Below, piece after piece: positions 35,318 to 43,858 of a stretch of DNA of 60,616 nucleotides (positions within the stretch are counted from its first letter, which is position 1; each line of letters starts with the position of its first letter). Under the pieces are notes generated by a model that worked only from the letters and a program-made list of their open reading frames with translations, searched no databases and had not been told where the DNA came from. A program made the position numbers and the translations under genes. Source of the stretch: Verrucomicrobiota bacterium. Lineage in GTDB: Bacteria; Verrucomicrobiota; Verrucomicrobiia; Limisphaerales; UBA11358. The DNA is taken from the NCBI GenBank assembly GCA_021324235.1, contig JAJPJM010000157.1:1-60616 (forward strand). Reading direction: 5' to 3'.

Positions 35318-38011
35318 ATGATACGGATCCGAAACATTTTTCCGGTGCTGGTGGCGTTTGCGTCATTGGTTTCGCAATCGCTGCTCGCGTCCGGGCCGTT
35401 CACCGTCAACACGGCCACGGACACCCATGCTGCCAGCCCCGCCACGTCGCCGCGGGACGCCAGCGGGCATGTTTCCCTGCGTTCGGCGATTGAAGCCGCC
35501 AATGCGCAGGCCGGCGCGACGACTATTTTGCTCCCGCCCGGGACCTATAATCTGACGCTCGGAGAGCTGGACATGGCCCCCGGCGGCGGTGAGACCAACA
35601 CCATTCTGGCCACGGGCAGCGCGCTGAACACCATCGTCAACCAGACCGACGGCTCCAACCGCGTATTCAACCTTGACGCCAGTTCCGCCGGTGGCGCGGC
35701 CGTCGGATTGATTGGCATCACCATTCAAGGCGGCCATGACCGGGCTGACCTGCTGGGAGGCGCGGGGATTCTGGCCGGCGGCCTGACCAACCAACCGCTC
35801 GACACGCTCACACTGGCGGATTGTATCATCGCCAACAATTCCTGCACGCCACCCAACACGAATTATACCGCGCAACCGGGCGGCGGTGTGCAAATGGCCG
35901 GTGGAAATTTAAACGTCACGGGCTGCCTGTTTTCAAATAATGTTTCGGCCGCCAGCCCCGGCGGAGCCATCGCCTTCATTGCCTCCACGATGGCGGGCGG
36001 CGGCAGTGGCGGCACGCTGGAGATTGACACATCCGTTTTCGTGAACAATGGACTCACCAACACGAGCGCCAGCGGACCGGATGGCGCCGGCGCCATCTAC
36101 ATCAACAGCACCAGCAATGCCGTGCACAGCCTCAGCGACTCGACGTTCTCCGGCAATTCGGTGATCGGCCTGTACACCGGCAATGTTGTCGGCGGTGCCA
36201 TCGACTTGAACACCGGTACGCTGAATGTGGACAGCACCAGCTTCACCAGCAATTCGGTCAGCGGAGCGTTGCAGGAGGGCGGCGCGATTTATGTGGACTC
36301 GGGCACGTTAAACGTCAGTTTTTCGCGATTCGAGGGCAACACGGCGCCGGGTGGTGGCAGCGCCATTTTTAATCATACGAGCAACGGAGCCGCTACGAGT
36401 GCCGAGAACAACTGGTGGGCGTCCAACGCCGGTCCCGGCCCGGCGGTCTCCGGCGCCAGCGTGGCGGCCTGGCTGGAACTGAATCTGTTCGCCAGTCCCA
36501 ACCCGGTTTTGATTAACAATATCGCCGTGCTGGACGCGACGTTTGAAATCAATTCCGTTGGCGACGTCATCGCGCCGGCGAACCTGAGCCTGCTGGTGGG
36601 AATGCCCGTGACGTTTGGCAATGCCGTGGGCGGAATCATCTCCGGTGCGCAGACGACCATTCAAAGTTCCGGGACGGCCACCGCCCTCTTCACTGCGGGC
36701 AATGTTGTCGGCCCGGGCAGCGCGGGCGCCACCGTGGATGGAGCAACCGCCACCACCCCGATTGACATTGTGGCCACCAACCTCAGTGTTTTAAACACCA
36801 ACGACAGCGGTCCCGGATCGTTGCGGCAGGCCATCACGGACATTTATCCGGGCGGAACGATTACCTTCGATCCGGGTCTCGCCGGCCGGACCATTTACCT
36901 GACCAGCGGCGAATTGTTGCTGGCTCAAAATCTGAACATTAATGGTCCGGGCGCGAACCTGTTGACGGTCAGCGGCAATCAATTGAGCCGCGTCTTCGAT
37001 ATTCCGCCGGGAGTGATCGTCGCCATTTCCGGATTGAGCGTTGCGGACGGGCTGGCGGGTGGGTCCGTTCCGAACCCCAATCTGGGAGGCGGCATTTACA
37101 ATGCCGGCGCTTTGACTCTGATGAATTGCGCCGTTTACGGCAATTCCGCTCCCAACAGCGGTCTGGGCTGGGGAGGCGGCATTTACAGCACCAATATCTT
37201 GAACCTGACGGGCTGCACCGTCGGGCCAACCAATGAGGCCGGCGAAGTCGGCGGCGGAATTTATGTTCACTTCGGCAGTCAGTTGCAAATGCTCAACTGC
37301 ACGGTCGCCAGCAACAGCTCGCCGTTTCAAGTCGGTGGAATCGCTGCCAACACCGGAGCCACCGTCTCGCTGACGAATTGTACCATTACCGGAAATTCGG
37401 ACGCGGCCTACGGCGGCGGCTACGGCGGCCAGCCACCTCAGCTTAAAAACACGATCATTGCCGGAAACAGCGATTCCGGCAGCGCGGTCATTGATGATCT
37501 TCAAACATTCAACGGCGCGGTTCTGTCCCTGGGCCACAATCTGATCGGCATTACCAACAGCACCACCGGCTGGCTGACCTCGGATCTGACCGGCAGCACC
37601 AGTTCTCCGCTGAACGCGCGACTTGGTCCGCTTGCCAACAACGGCGGTCCGACCCTGACCTGCGCCCTGTTGACCGGTTCGAACAGCCCCGCCATCAACG
37701 CCGGCGACAACTCCGACGCCCCGCCGTTTGACCAGCGTGGCCCCGGTTTTCCACGCATTGTCGGCGGCACGATTGATATCGGCGCGTATGAACTGATCCC
37801 GCCAACGTTGAACATCGCTCACCTGCCTGCCCAGGTGATTTTGTCGTGGCCGACCAATGCCGTCGGGTACGTGCTGGAATCGGCGCCAGCGCTCAATCCG
37901 CCGGTCACCTGGACGCCCGCCGGAGCGCCCGGCATCGTGGGAAGTCAATACTACGTCACTAACGGGATCACCCCCGGCGGGAAACAATTTTTCCGCCTGG
38001 ACGCCCACTGA
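35318..38011 (+). CDS. large secreted beta-helix protein (CSLREA start, choice-of-anchor Q end)
   Basis: 897 residues. Signal peptide (residues 1-25), then FTVNTATDTHAAS...SLRSAIEAANA, which is the CSLREA-type start, and long Gly/Asn/Thr-rich repeats (LTLADCIIANN, LNVTGCLFSNNVS, LNVSFSRFEGNTA) that fit a right-handed parallel beta-helix. A second CSLREA-like start (LNTNDSGPGSLRQAITD) appears near residue 490, so the protein is a tandem of two helices. Near the end LGPLANNGGPTLTCALL..SPAINAGD and the choice-of-anchor Q context are clear, followed by a terminal module VILSWPTNAVGYVLES...FFRLDAH seen in many verrucomicrobial secreted proteins. It is probably on the cell surface. The gene starts directly after tail-collar gene 3. 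Confidence 0.88.
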   Translation: MIRIRNIFPVLVAFASLVSQSLLASGPFTVNTATDTHAASPATSPRDASGHVSLRSAIEAANAQAGATTILLPPGTYNLTLGELDMAPGGGETNTILATGSALNTIVNQTDGSNRVFNLDASSAGGAAVGLIGITIQGGHDRADLLGGAGILAGGLTNQPLDTLTLADCIIANNSCTPPNTNYTAQPGGGVQMAGGNLNVTGCLFSNNVSAASPGGAIAFIASTMAGGGSGGTLEIDTSVFVNNGLTNTSASGPDGAGAIYINSTSNAVHSLSDSTFSGNSVIGLYTGNVVGGAIDLNTGTLNVDSTSFTSNSVSGALQEGGAIYVDSGTLNVSFSRFEGNTAPGGGSAIFNHTSNGAATSAENNWWASNAGPGPAVSGASVAAWLELNLFASPNPVLINNIAVLDATFEINSVGDVIAPANLSLLVGMPVTFGNAVGGIISGAQTTIQSSGTATALFTAGNVVGPGSAGATVDGATATTPIDIVATNLSVLNTNDSGPGSLRQAITDIYPGGTITFDPGLAGRTIYLTSGELLLAQNLNINGPGANLLTVSGNQLSRVFDIPPGVIVAISGLSVADGLAGGSVPNPNLGGGIYNAGALTLMNCAVYGNSAPNSGLGWGGGIYSTNILNLTGCTVGPTNEAGEVGGGIYVHFGSQLQMLNCTVASNSSPFQVGGIAANTGATVSLTNCTITGNSDAAYGGGYGGQPPQLKNTIIAGNSDSGSAVIDDLQTFNGAVLSLGHNLIGITNSTTGWLTSDLTGSTSSPLNARLGPLANNGGPTLTCALLTGSNSPAINAGDNSDAPPFDQRGPGFPRIVGGTIDIGAYELIPPTLNIAHLPAQVILSWPTNAVGYVLESAPALNPPVTWTPAGAPGIVGSQYYVTNGITPGGKQFFRLDAH

Positions 38012-38138
38012 GTTCGCGCCGGGTTGTTGGTCCGCTTTTGTCGCGGCATAAACGGGCTCGTTGCCGTCGGGTTTCCAAATGGCCGGGGGCGGCAGTCTGA
38101 AGGTTGCCTGTGTTTGAGGATGGCGAGGCTTTCCCAGG

Positions 38139-38666
38139 TTATAATTCCCGGATTTCCGTCCACAGCGGTTGCAAATCGTCATCGGCCAGGGCCATTTGTT
38201 TGAGGGCATCCGGGTCGCCGGCTTTCATCGCCCGCTGCAACCATTCTCGCGCAACGTCGGGTTGTTGCAGCTGGCAGGCGTAGCACGCCAGATTGTAGGC
38301 GATGACCGGTTCGTGGGGAAATTTCTCCGCCGCCGGCGACAGCGCTTCCCAGGCTTGCGGCAACCCGCCGTCCGGCACGCGGCGCAACGCATAGGCACGA
38401 TGCAGCCAGCCGGCGCAATCGTCCGGTGCCGCCGTCAGTTCGGCCTGCGCAATTTTCAGCGCGTCGGCCCAGCGTTGTTCGCGGGCGCAAATGGTCCAGC
38501 GCGCCTCCAGCACGGCGGGATGTTTTTGTTGGATCGCCGAAATCAAATCCAGTTCGGCCTGCGCCTCGGCGACACAACCCAGCCCCAGCCACCCGACGGC
38601 GGCGTCAAGGTGGTGCGAATCCGGCGGTCCCAGTGGTTGCACCGGCACAGGAAGCCTGCCGGACAT
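38139..38666 (-). CDS. TPR-repeat protein
   Basis: 175 residues from ATG 38666. Helical repeats match TPR units (AAVGWLGLGCVAEAQAELDLI, RWADALKIAQAELTAAPDDCAGWLHRAYAL, EPVIAYNLACYACQLQQPDVAREWLQRAM). No signal or TM segment. Function unknown, probably protein binding. It is divergent from the dienelactone hydrolase gene (51 bp apart). Confidence 0.75.
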   Translation of the reverse strand: MSGRLPVPVQPLGPPDSHHLDAAVGWLGLGCVAEAQAELDLISAIQQKHPAVLEARWTICAREQRWADALKIAQAELTAAPDDCAGWLHRAYALRRVPDGGLPQAWEALSPAAEKFPHEPVIAYNLACYACQLQQPDVAREWLQRAMKAGDPDALKQMALADDDLQPLWTEIREL

Positions 38667-38717
38667 GGTGTGTGTCAAGCTGTTGGCAATTTGGCCGGAA
38701 ACGGTTATCGTAACGCC

Positions 38718-39497
38718 ATGAAAAAGATCCTGTCCGCTGCCATGGCCGCTGTCTGCGCGGTTTCGGTTCAGGCCGCCATCCAGACGAAGACGATTGAATA
38801 CAAACAGGGCGACACAACCTTGGAAGGTTTCGTTGCCTGGGACGACGCCCTTCCGGGCGTGCGGCCCGGTGTGCTGGTGGTGCATCAATGGATGGGGCTC
38901 ACCGATTACGAAAAGCACCGCGCGGAGATGCTCGCCCGGCTCGGCTATGTTGCCTTTTGCGCGGATATTTATGGCAAGGGCGTCCGTCCGAAAAACACGC
39001 AGGAAGCCGGCGCCCTGGTGGGCAAGTACAAGGGAGGCGACCGGCAGTTGTTGCGGGCGCGGGTCAATGCCGGGCTGGACGCGTTGCGCCGGCAGCCGCT
39101 GGTGGATCCCGGGCACATTGCCGCCATCGGTTATTGTTTCGGCGGCACCACCGTGTTGGAACTGGCGCGCAGCGGCGCGCCGTTGAACGGCGTCGTCAGC
39201 TTTCACGGCGGACTGGATGCGCCCAATCCGGATGACGGCAAAAACATCAAATGCAAGGTGCTGGTGCTGCATGGCGCGGATGACCCTTTTTCATCGCCGC
39301 AGGACATTGCCGCACTGGAAAATGAAATGCGCCGGGGCGGGGTGGACTGGCAGCTCGTCAAATTCGGCGGGGCGGTCCATGCCTTCACCCAGCCGATGGC
39401 GGGTAATGACAATTCCAAAGGGGTGGCCTACAACGAAAAGGCGGACCAACGCTCTTGGGAATACATGAAATTGTTTTTTAACGAGATTTTTAAATAA
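38718..39497 (+). CDS. secreted dienelactone hydrolase family protein
   Basis: 259 residues. Signal peptide MKKILSAAMAAVCAVSVQAA. The alpha/beta hydrolase triad of dienelactone hydrolases is visible: Cys in GYCFGG, Asp in HGADDPF and His in GGAVHAF. VVHQWMGLTDYEKHRAEMLARLGYVAFCADIYGKG is the family core. It likely cleaves an ester or lactone in the periplasm; the natural substrate is unknown. Confidence 0.92.
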   Translation: MKKILSAAMAAVCAVSVQAAIQTKTIEYKQGDTTLEGFVAWDDALPGVRPGVLVVHQWMGLTDYEKHRAEMLARLGYVAFCADIYGKGVRPKNTQEAGALVGKYKGGDRQLLRARVNAGLDALRRQPLVDPGHIAAIGYCFGGTTVLELARSGAPLNGVVSFHGGLDAPNPDDGKNIKCKVLVLHGADDPFSSPQDIAALENEMRRGGVDWQLVKFGGAVHAFTQPMAGNDNSKGVAYNEKADQRSWEYMKLFFNEIFK

Positions 39498-39503
39498 TTT
39501 TTC

Positions 39504-39560
39504 GGGAGGGACGGCGGGTCGCCGTCCCTGAATTTGGGTCGTCGGCACGGCGACCCTCCC
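39504..39560. repeat. compound palindromic repeat
   Basis: Inner hairpin AGGGACGGC (39507-39515) with GCCGTCCCT (39521-39529), followed by a second element ending CGACCCTCCC so that GGGAGGG (39504-39510) and CCCTCCC (39554-39560) also pair. It behaves like a pair of REP-like units in inverted orientation, between two co-directional genes. Confidence 0.75.
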
Positions 39561-39570
39561 AAATAAACTC

Positions 39571-40164
39571 ATGCGCATCACCGGTGGCAACGCAGCGCGG
39601 CGGATCCTCAAGGTTCCCAAGGGATTCGATGTTCGTCCCACGCCCGACCTGGTCAAACAGGCGGTTTTCAACAGCTTGGGCGCGCGGGTGGTCGGCGCGC
39701 GGGTGCTGGAATTATTTGCCGGCACCGGGGCGTTGAGTCTGGATTGCCTGAGCCGCGGCGCCGTCTCGGCACTATGCCTCGAGAAGTCGCACCGGCACGC
39801 GGAATTCATCCGCGCCAACGCGCGCTCGGCGAATTTTGACGCCGCGCTGGAGGTCCGCATCCAGGACGTGTTTCCGGCCGTCCATCAACTGGCGGAAGGC
39901 GGCCGGCAGTTCGATTTGATCCTGGCCGACCCGCCTTACGGCGAGAAAAACGTCGGACACCGTTCGACTTCGGTTGCCCAACAATTGCTGGACGATGCGA
40001 ATCTGCCGAAATTGCTGGCGCCCGGCGGGCGGTTCATCCTTGGCCACGCCCGGCGCGACACGCTCAGTCTGGCCCGGCCCTGGCACGAAGTGAAGGCGCT
40101 CAAGCACGGCGACAGCGTGATGCGGTTTTTGGAATTGGAAGGAAGCGTGCCGTCGCTTTCCTGA
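39571..40164 (+). CDS. rsmD: 16S rRNA (guanine-N2-)-methyltransferase RsmD
   Basis: 197 residues. MRITGG.AARR.L..P.G.DVRPTPDLVKQAVFNSL is the family N-terminus, followed by the SAM motif ELFAGTGALSLDCLSRGA and catalytic DLILADPPYG (NPPY-like). It methylates G966 of 16S rRNA (E. coli numbering) in the cytosol. It stands next to obgE with a convergent arrangement and a hairpin between them. Confidence 0.95.
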   Translation: MRITGGNAARRILKVPKGFDVRPTPDLVKQAVFNSLGARVVGARVLELFAGTGALSLDCLSRGAVSALCLEKSHRHAEFIRANARSANFDAALEVRIQDVFPAVHQLAEGGRQFDLILADPPYGEKNVGHRSTSVAQQLLDDANLPKLLAPGGRFILGHARRDTLSLARPWHEVKALKHGDSVMRFLELEGSVPSLS

Positions 40165-40172
40165 AATGAGCA

Positions 40173-40191
40173 GGGCGCGGTCTCCGCGCCC
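40173..40191. repeat. GC-rich hairpin between rsmD and obgE
   Basis: GGGCGCGG (40173-40180) pairs with CCGCGCCC (40184-40191) across a TCT loop, between convergent stops. Same shape as the hairpins at 28763 and 31431; no T-run follows. Confidence 0.75.
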
Positions 40192-40214
40192 GGAGCGCGA
40201 ACCCGGCCAACCAT

Positions 40215-41387
40215 TCAATCCTTCGTTGCCTCGGCCACGGCTTCGCGGATCCGTTTCTTGAATTTATCGACGCCCTGGTCGAACGCGGCGGAAATCGGCA
40301 GCGGCGAAACTTTTTTTACCTTGGTTTTGAACTGCTTCAGGTTTTTTTCCGCGACGGTTTCGTCCATTTTGTTCGCGACGACCAGGCGCGGCTTGTCGAG
40401 CAGCGCGGGATCGTACAGTTCCAGTTCGCACAGGAGGCTTTTGTAATCGTTCCAGGGCGCGCGATTGTCGGTGCCGGCCATGTCCAGCAGCAGCACCAGG
40501 ATTTTACAGCGCTCGATATGGCGCAGAAAGGCATGGCCCAGGCCGACATTCTGGTGCGCGCCTTCAATCAAACCCGGCACGTCGCAAACCGTGAGCCGGT
40601 GAAAGTCCTCGTATTCCACGATGCCGATTTGCGGGTGCAGGGTGGTGAACGGGTACGGCGCGACTTTCGGGCGCGCCTTGGAAATGGCCGTGAGCAGCGT
40701 GGATTTGCCGGCATTGGGATAACCGACCAGGCCGACCTCGGCGATGATGCGCAGCTCGAACAGAAAATCGCCTTCCTCGCCCGGCTCGCCCGGCTGCGCG
40801 AAACGCGGGGTCTGGCGCGCGGCCGTGGCAAAATTACGGTTACCCAGGCCGCCGCGACCGCCCTGGCACAGAACAAATTGCTGGCCGTGCTGGGTCAGGT
40901 CGGCGACCCGTTCGCCTTTGGGCGATGAACCGGCGGGGGCTTGCCCCGCTCCTTCCCTGCTTAAATCAATTTCCACCGCCAGGTCGCCGCCCGCCCGGCG
41001 AAACAGCGGGCGTTTGCCCGTGCTGGTTTGCAACACCGGTTTGCTGCCCGGGGCTTCATCCTCGTCCTCCGGAACTTCCTTGGCCCCGCCCGCCAACCGC
41101 CAGACGAGTGTGCCGCACGGGACTTTGATCACGAGGTCTTTGCCGGCGTGGCCGTCCATGCCCTTGCCCAGGCCGCCTTCGCCTTCCTCGGCGATCAGGC
41201 GCGGCTGATAATATTGCGCGATGAGATTGTTGAGGTCGTGGTCGGCCTGCAAAATCACGCTGCCGCCCCGTCCGCCGTTGCCGCCGCTGGGACCGCCCTT
41301 GGCGATATAGGCCTCGCGATGGAACGCGACACAGCCTTTGCCACCGTGCCCGGCCCGCGCGTAAATTTTAATTTCGTCAACAAACAT
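40215..41387 (-). CDS. obgE: GTPase ObgE with an insertion in the Obg domain
   Basis: 390 residues. The N-terminal glycine-rich Obg fold (MFVDEIKIYARAGHGGKGCVAF...GGNGGRGGSV) and the G domain with GYPNAGKSTLL (P-loop), DVPGLIEGAH (G3) and NKMDE (G4) are intact. It is an essential ribosome-associated GTPase. Between VPCGTLV (about 89-95) and ADLTQHGQQ (about 162) there are about 55 residues more than in usual Obg proteins, acidic at first (EVPEDEDEAPG) and then SREGAGQAPAGSSPKG, which is encoded by a palindrome. It follows rpmA on the same strand, as in most bacteria, but a terminator separates the two. Confidence 0.95.
   Translation of the reverse strand: MFVDEIKIYARAGHGGKGCVAFHREAYIAKGGPSGGNGGRGGSVILQADHDLNNLIAQYYQPRLIAEEGEGGLGKGMDGHAGKDLVIKVPCGTLVWRLAGGAKEVPEDEDEAPGSKPVLQTSTGKRPLFRRAGGDLAVEIDLSREGAGQAPAGSSPKGERVADLTQHGQQFVLCQGGRGGLGNRNFATAARQTPRFAQPGEPGEEGDFLFELRIIAEVGLVGYPNAGKSTLLTAISKARPKVAPYPFTTLHPQIGIVEYEDFHRLTVCDVPGLIEGAHQNVGLGHAFLRHIERCKILVLLLDMAGTDNRAPWNDYKSLLCELELYDPALLDKPRLVVANKMDETVAEKNLKQFKTKVKKVSPLPISAAFDQGVDKFKKRIREAVAEATKD
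40933..40949 (-). repeat. palindromic sequence inside obgE
   Basis: GCGGGG (40933-40938) faces CCCCGC (40944-40949) with a 5-nt loop within the coding sequence. In frame it encodes part of SREGAGQAPAGSS, which lies in the extra loop of the Obg domain. It looks like an in-frame palindromic element of the kind known as RPEs in Rickettsia, but the resemblance is by shape only. Confidence 0.45.
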
Positions 41388-41473
41388 GCGTCAGCCGTCT
41401 TAATCCCGCTTTTAATCGTAATCTTAATCCCCGCCGCCCAATGAGATTAGGATCAAGTTTAAGGCCAGCGGAA

Positions 41474-41504
41474 ATAAAAAAGGCGAGGCGCCAGGCCTCG
41501 CCTT
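41474..41504 (-). terminator. intrinsic terminator after rpmA
   Basis: 10-bp stem AAGGCGAGGC (41480-41489) with GCCTCGCCTT (41495-41504), then a T-run on the minus strand (41475-41480). It lies 18 bp after the rpmA stop and 87 bp before the obgE start. Confidence 0.9.
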
Positions 41505-41522
41505 AAAATTCAATTGCGCCGT

Positions 41523-41783
41523 TTAGTTCTTCGCGGCGGGTTCGGCCTTTACATTCACGCGCCGTCCGTTCTTGTCGAAGGCGATTTTGCCGTCCACGAG
41601 CGCAAAGAGCGTCCAGTCCCGACCGGTGCCGACATTCTGGCCCGCTTCAAATTTCGTGCCGCGCTGGCGGATGATAATGCTGCCGGCGGTGACAAATTCG
41701 CCGCCGAACGTTTTTACGCCGAGCCGTTTGCTCGCGCTGTCGCGGCCGTTGCGGACGCTGCCTTGACCTTTCTTATGTGCCAT
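41523..41783 (-). CDS. rpmA: 50S ribosomal protein L27
   Basis: 86 residues with [28 protein letters not shown], the conserved N-terminus of L27, and [19 protein letters not shown]. It is a large-subunit ribosomal protein at the peptidyl-transferase centre. It follows rplU by 71 bp in the canonical rplU-rpmA order. The short N-terminus has no cleavable extension of the Firmicute type. Confidence 0.98.
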   Translation of the reverse strand: MAHKKGQGSVRNGRDSASKRLGVKTFGGEFVTAGSIIIRQRGTKFEAGQNVGTGRDWTLFALVDGKIAFDKNGRRVNVKAEPAAKN

Positions 41784-41854
41784 AAATTTTTTTGGGGGCT
41801 GGGGTTCTGGCGTCCGGGTTCCGGGAAGCCGGACGCCGGGCCCGAGGCCCGATG

Positions 41855-42166
41855 TTACGCTTTGATTTCCTTGATCTTCACCACCGTCAGTTCCTGGCGA
41901 TGGCCGATTGTTTTGTGATACCCTTTGCGGCGTTTCATTTTGAACGTGAGCGTCTTCTCACCACGCTTGTGTTCCACCACATCGGCCACGACGCTCGCTC
42001 CGCTGACCGTGGGCGCGCCCACGCTCACCTTGCCGTCGCGGTTGACCAGCAGCACGCGGTCGAACGTGACGGGCTGGCCGGCCTCGATGGCCAGGCGTTC
42101 AATTTCCACCGTGTCGCCTGCGGCCACACGATACTGTTTGCTTCCGGTTTCCAATACGGCGTACAT
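41855..42166 (-). CDS. rplU: 50S ribosomal protein L21
   Basis: 103 residues: [25 protein letters not shown] and [24 protein letters not shown] match L21. A 23S rRNA-binding structural protein, first gene of the rplU-rpmA-obgE series. Its promoter should lie in 42167-42353, which is divergent to the ECF sigma gene; I see no distinct motif. Confidence 0.98.
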   Translation of the reverse strand: MYAVLETGSKQYRVAAGDTVEIERLAIEAGQPVTFDRVLLVNRDGKVSVGAPTVSGASVVADVVEHKRGEKTLTFKMKRRKGYHKTIGHRQELTVVKIKEIKA

Positions 42167-42353
42167 AAAATTTCCCGCAAAAGGGGTATGAGAAGACCAG
42201 AAAAGCGCCGGGCTGTCAACGCCGGATTTCCGGAAATTTGGCCGGATATGGCGGGTTTTTTTGACGTTTTCCGGGCGGGTACGGGCGTGGCCCAGGGATT
42301 CAGCGCCGATTTTCTGTCACCTCATTGACTTGGCGAGGGACATATTAAACGAT

Positions 42354-43802
42354 ATGACAACCAATGGAAACGTGACTGCGGTACAAGAGAGTGATGCCGA
42401 GCTGGTTTCGCGCGCCCTGGCCGGCGACCGGGACGCCTTCAGCCGCATTGTGTCGCGCTATCAGATCCTGATCTGTTCGCTGGCCTACAGTCGCATCGGC
42501 CATCTTGGCCTGAGCGAGGACGTGGCCCAGGAAACGTTCATCACCGCCTGGAAACATCTCCGGCTCCTGCGCGAACCCGACAAACTTCGCGCCTGGCTGT
42601 GCGGCATTGTCCGCAACCGGATCCGCAAAAACCTTCAGCGGGAGGGGCGCGAGCCGGTGCATACGGCCGGGCCATTGACGGAGGTGGATGACTCGCCGGC
42701 GCGCGAGGCGCTGCCTTCGGAACAAACCATTGGCCGGGAGGAGGAGGCGATTTTATGGCGTTCCCTCGAACGAATCCCGGAGCTTTATCGCGAACCGCTC
42801 ATCCTGTTTTATCGCGAACACCGGTCCATCGAACAGGTGGCGGCGGAACTGGAATTGTCCGAAGACGCCGTCAAGCAACGACTGTCGCGCGGGCGCAAAT
42901 TATTGCAGGAGGAGGTCCAGGCGTTTGTGGAAAACACGCTGAGCCGGACGTCGCCGGGCCGGGCTTTTTCCGGGGCGGTGCTCGCGGCATTACCGGCCGC
43001 CCCGATGGCCGCAGCGGGTGCCGGTCTGGCCGGCAAAGGCACGGTGGCGGCCAAGTCGGGTCTGCTGGGAGCGTGGCTGGCCCCGATGATCGGGGTGGTG
43101 GGCGGCATGCTGGCGCACTGGCTGATTGTCCGGGCCGCTCCCACCGCCGCGGAACGCCGGGTCAAGAAGTTTGCGTTCATCAGTCTGTGGATTTTTGTGC
43201 TGGCCTGGTGCATCCCCGGACAGCTCGGTATGCGGGCCTTGAGCCGGCAACTGGAGTGGAGCGATCGCACCTTTTTTGCCGCCATGGCGGGTTTTTGGTG
43301 GTTGTATGCGTTCGTCATCGTCACGTTCTGTGCCGTGATGTTCCGGCGCATCGTGGCCATCCGCCGTCAGAATGACGAAACCGCTGGCGCGCCGGCCCAT
43401 CGACCGCTGGACCTGGGCCGGAGCATCGCCGTCACTGTTGGTGTGTACGTGGCGTGTTTCTCGGGGTTGATCGAAAGCGCGTGGCGGGCAAATGATCTGT
43501 TATGGGCCGCCATCATCGCGGCCACGATGATGGCTCTGGGGGGCGCGCATTTCATGCGGCTTCAGTGCAAAACCGGTGTGGCGGCGACGCGAAACGTGGC
43601 CGGCCGCCTGGCCCTGGTTTGGGGAGTGATTCTGTTGATATTGAACTGCCGCCTGGACATTTGGATGGCGGCCGATCGTGGAGTCAGTCTGACCGAAATC
43701 CACCACCTGCTGCCGCCGTGGATCATTCCTTTGCTCACTCTGGCGCTGGTTGCCTGGCTCGGAATTTTGGTGGCGATGACGAGGCCCAAACGCAGCGTCT
43801 AG
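42354..43802 (+). CDS. ECF-type sigma-70 factor with C-terminal membrane domain
   Basis: 482 residues from ATG 42354. Sigma region 2 at about 12-85 (DRDAFSRIVSRYQ...EDVAQETFITAWKHL) and region 4 at about 125-185 (RIPELYREPLILFYREHRSIEQVAAELELSEDAVKQRLSRGR) are complete. After a Gly/Ala-rich linker, about 230 residues contain roughly six TM helices (for example LWIFVLAWCIPGQLG, WWLYAFVIVTFCAVMF, AIAVTVGVYVACFS-like stretch, IIPLLTLALVAWLGILVA). ECF factors with C-terminal extensions exist; a membrane domain in cis may replace an anti-sigma factor. No anti-sigma gene is adjacent. Target promoters are unknown. Confidence 0.9.
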   Translation: MTTNGNVTAVQESDAELVSRALAGDRDAFSRIVSRYQILICSLAYSRIGHLGLSEDVAQETFITAWKHLRLLREPDKLRAWLCGIVRNRIRKNLQREGREPVHTAGPLTEVDDSPAREALPSEQTIGREEEAILWRSLERIPELYREPLILFYREHRSIEQVAAELELSEDAVKQRLSRGRKLLQEEVQAFVENTLSRTSPGRAFSGAVLAALPAAPMAAAGAGLAGKGTVAAKSGLLGAWLAPMIGVVGGMLAHWLIVRAAPTAAERRVKKFAFISLWIFVLAWCIPGQLGMRALSRQLEWSDRTFFAAMAGFWWLYAFVIVTFCAVMFRRIVAIRRQNDETAGAPAHRPLDLGRSIAVTVGVYVACFSGLIESAWRANDLLWAAIIAATMMALGGAHFMRLQCKTGVAATRNVAGRLALVWGVILLILNCRLDIWMAADRGVSLTEIHHLLPPWIIPLLTLALVAWLGILVAMTRPKRSV

Positions 43803-43858
43803 GCCGCTTTGTCCCCGTCTCCGGAAATGCCGGCTGGCTCAACTGCTGGCCGGCGGGT

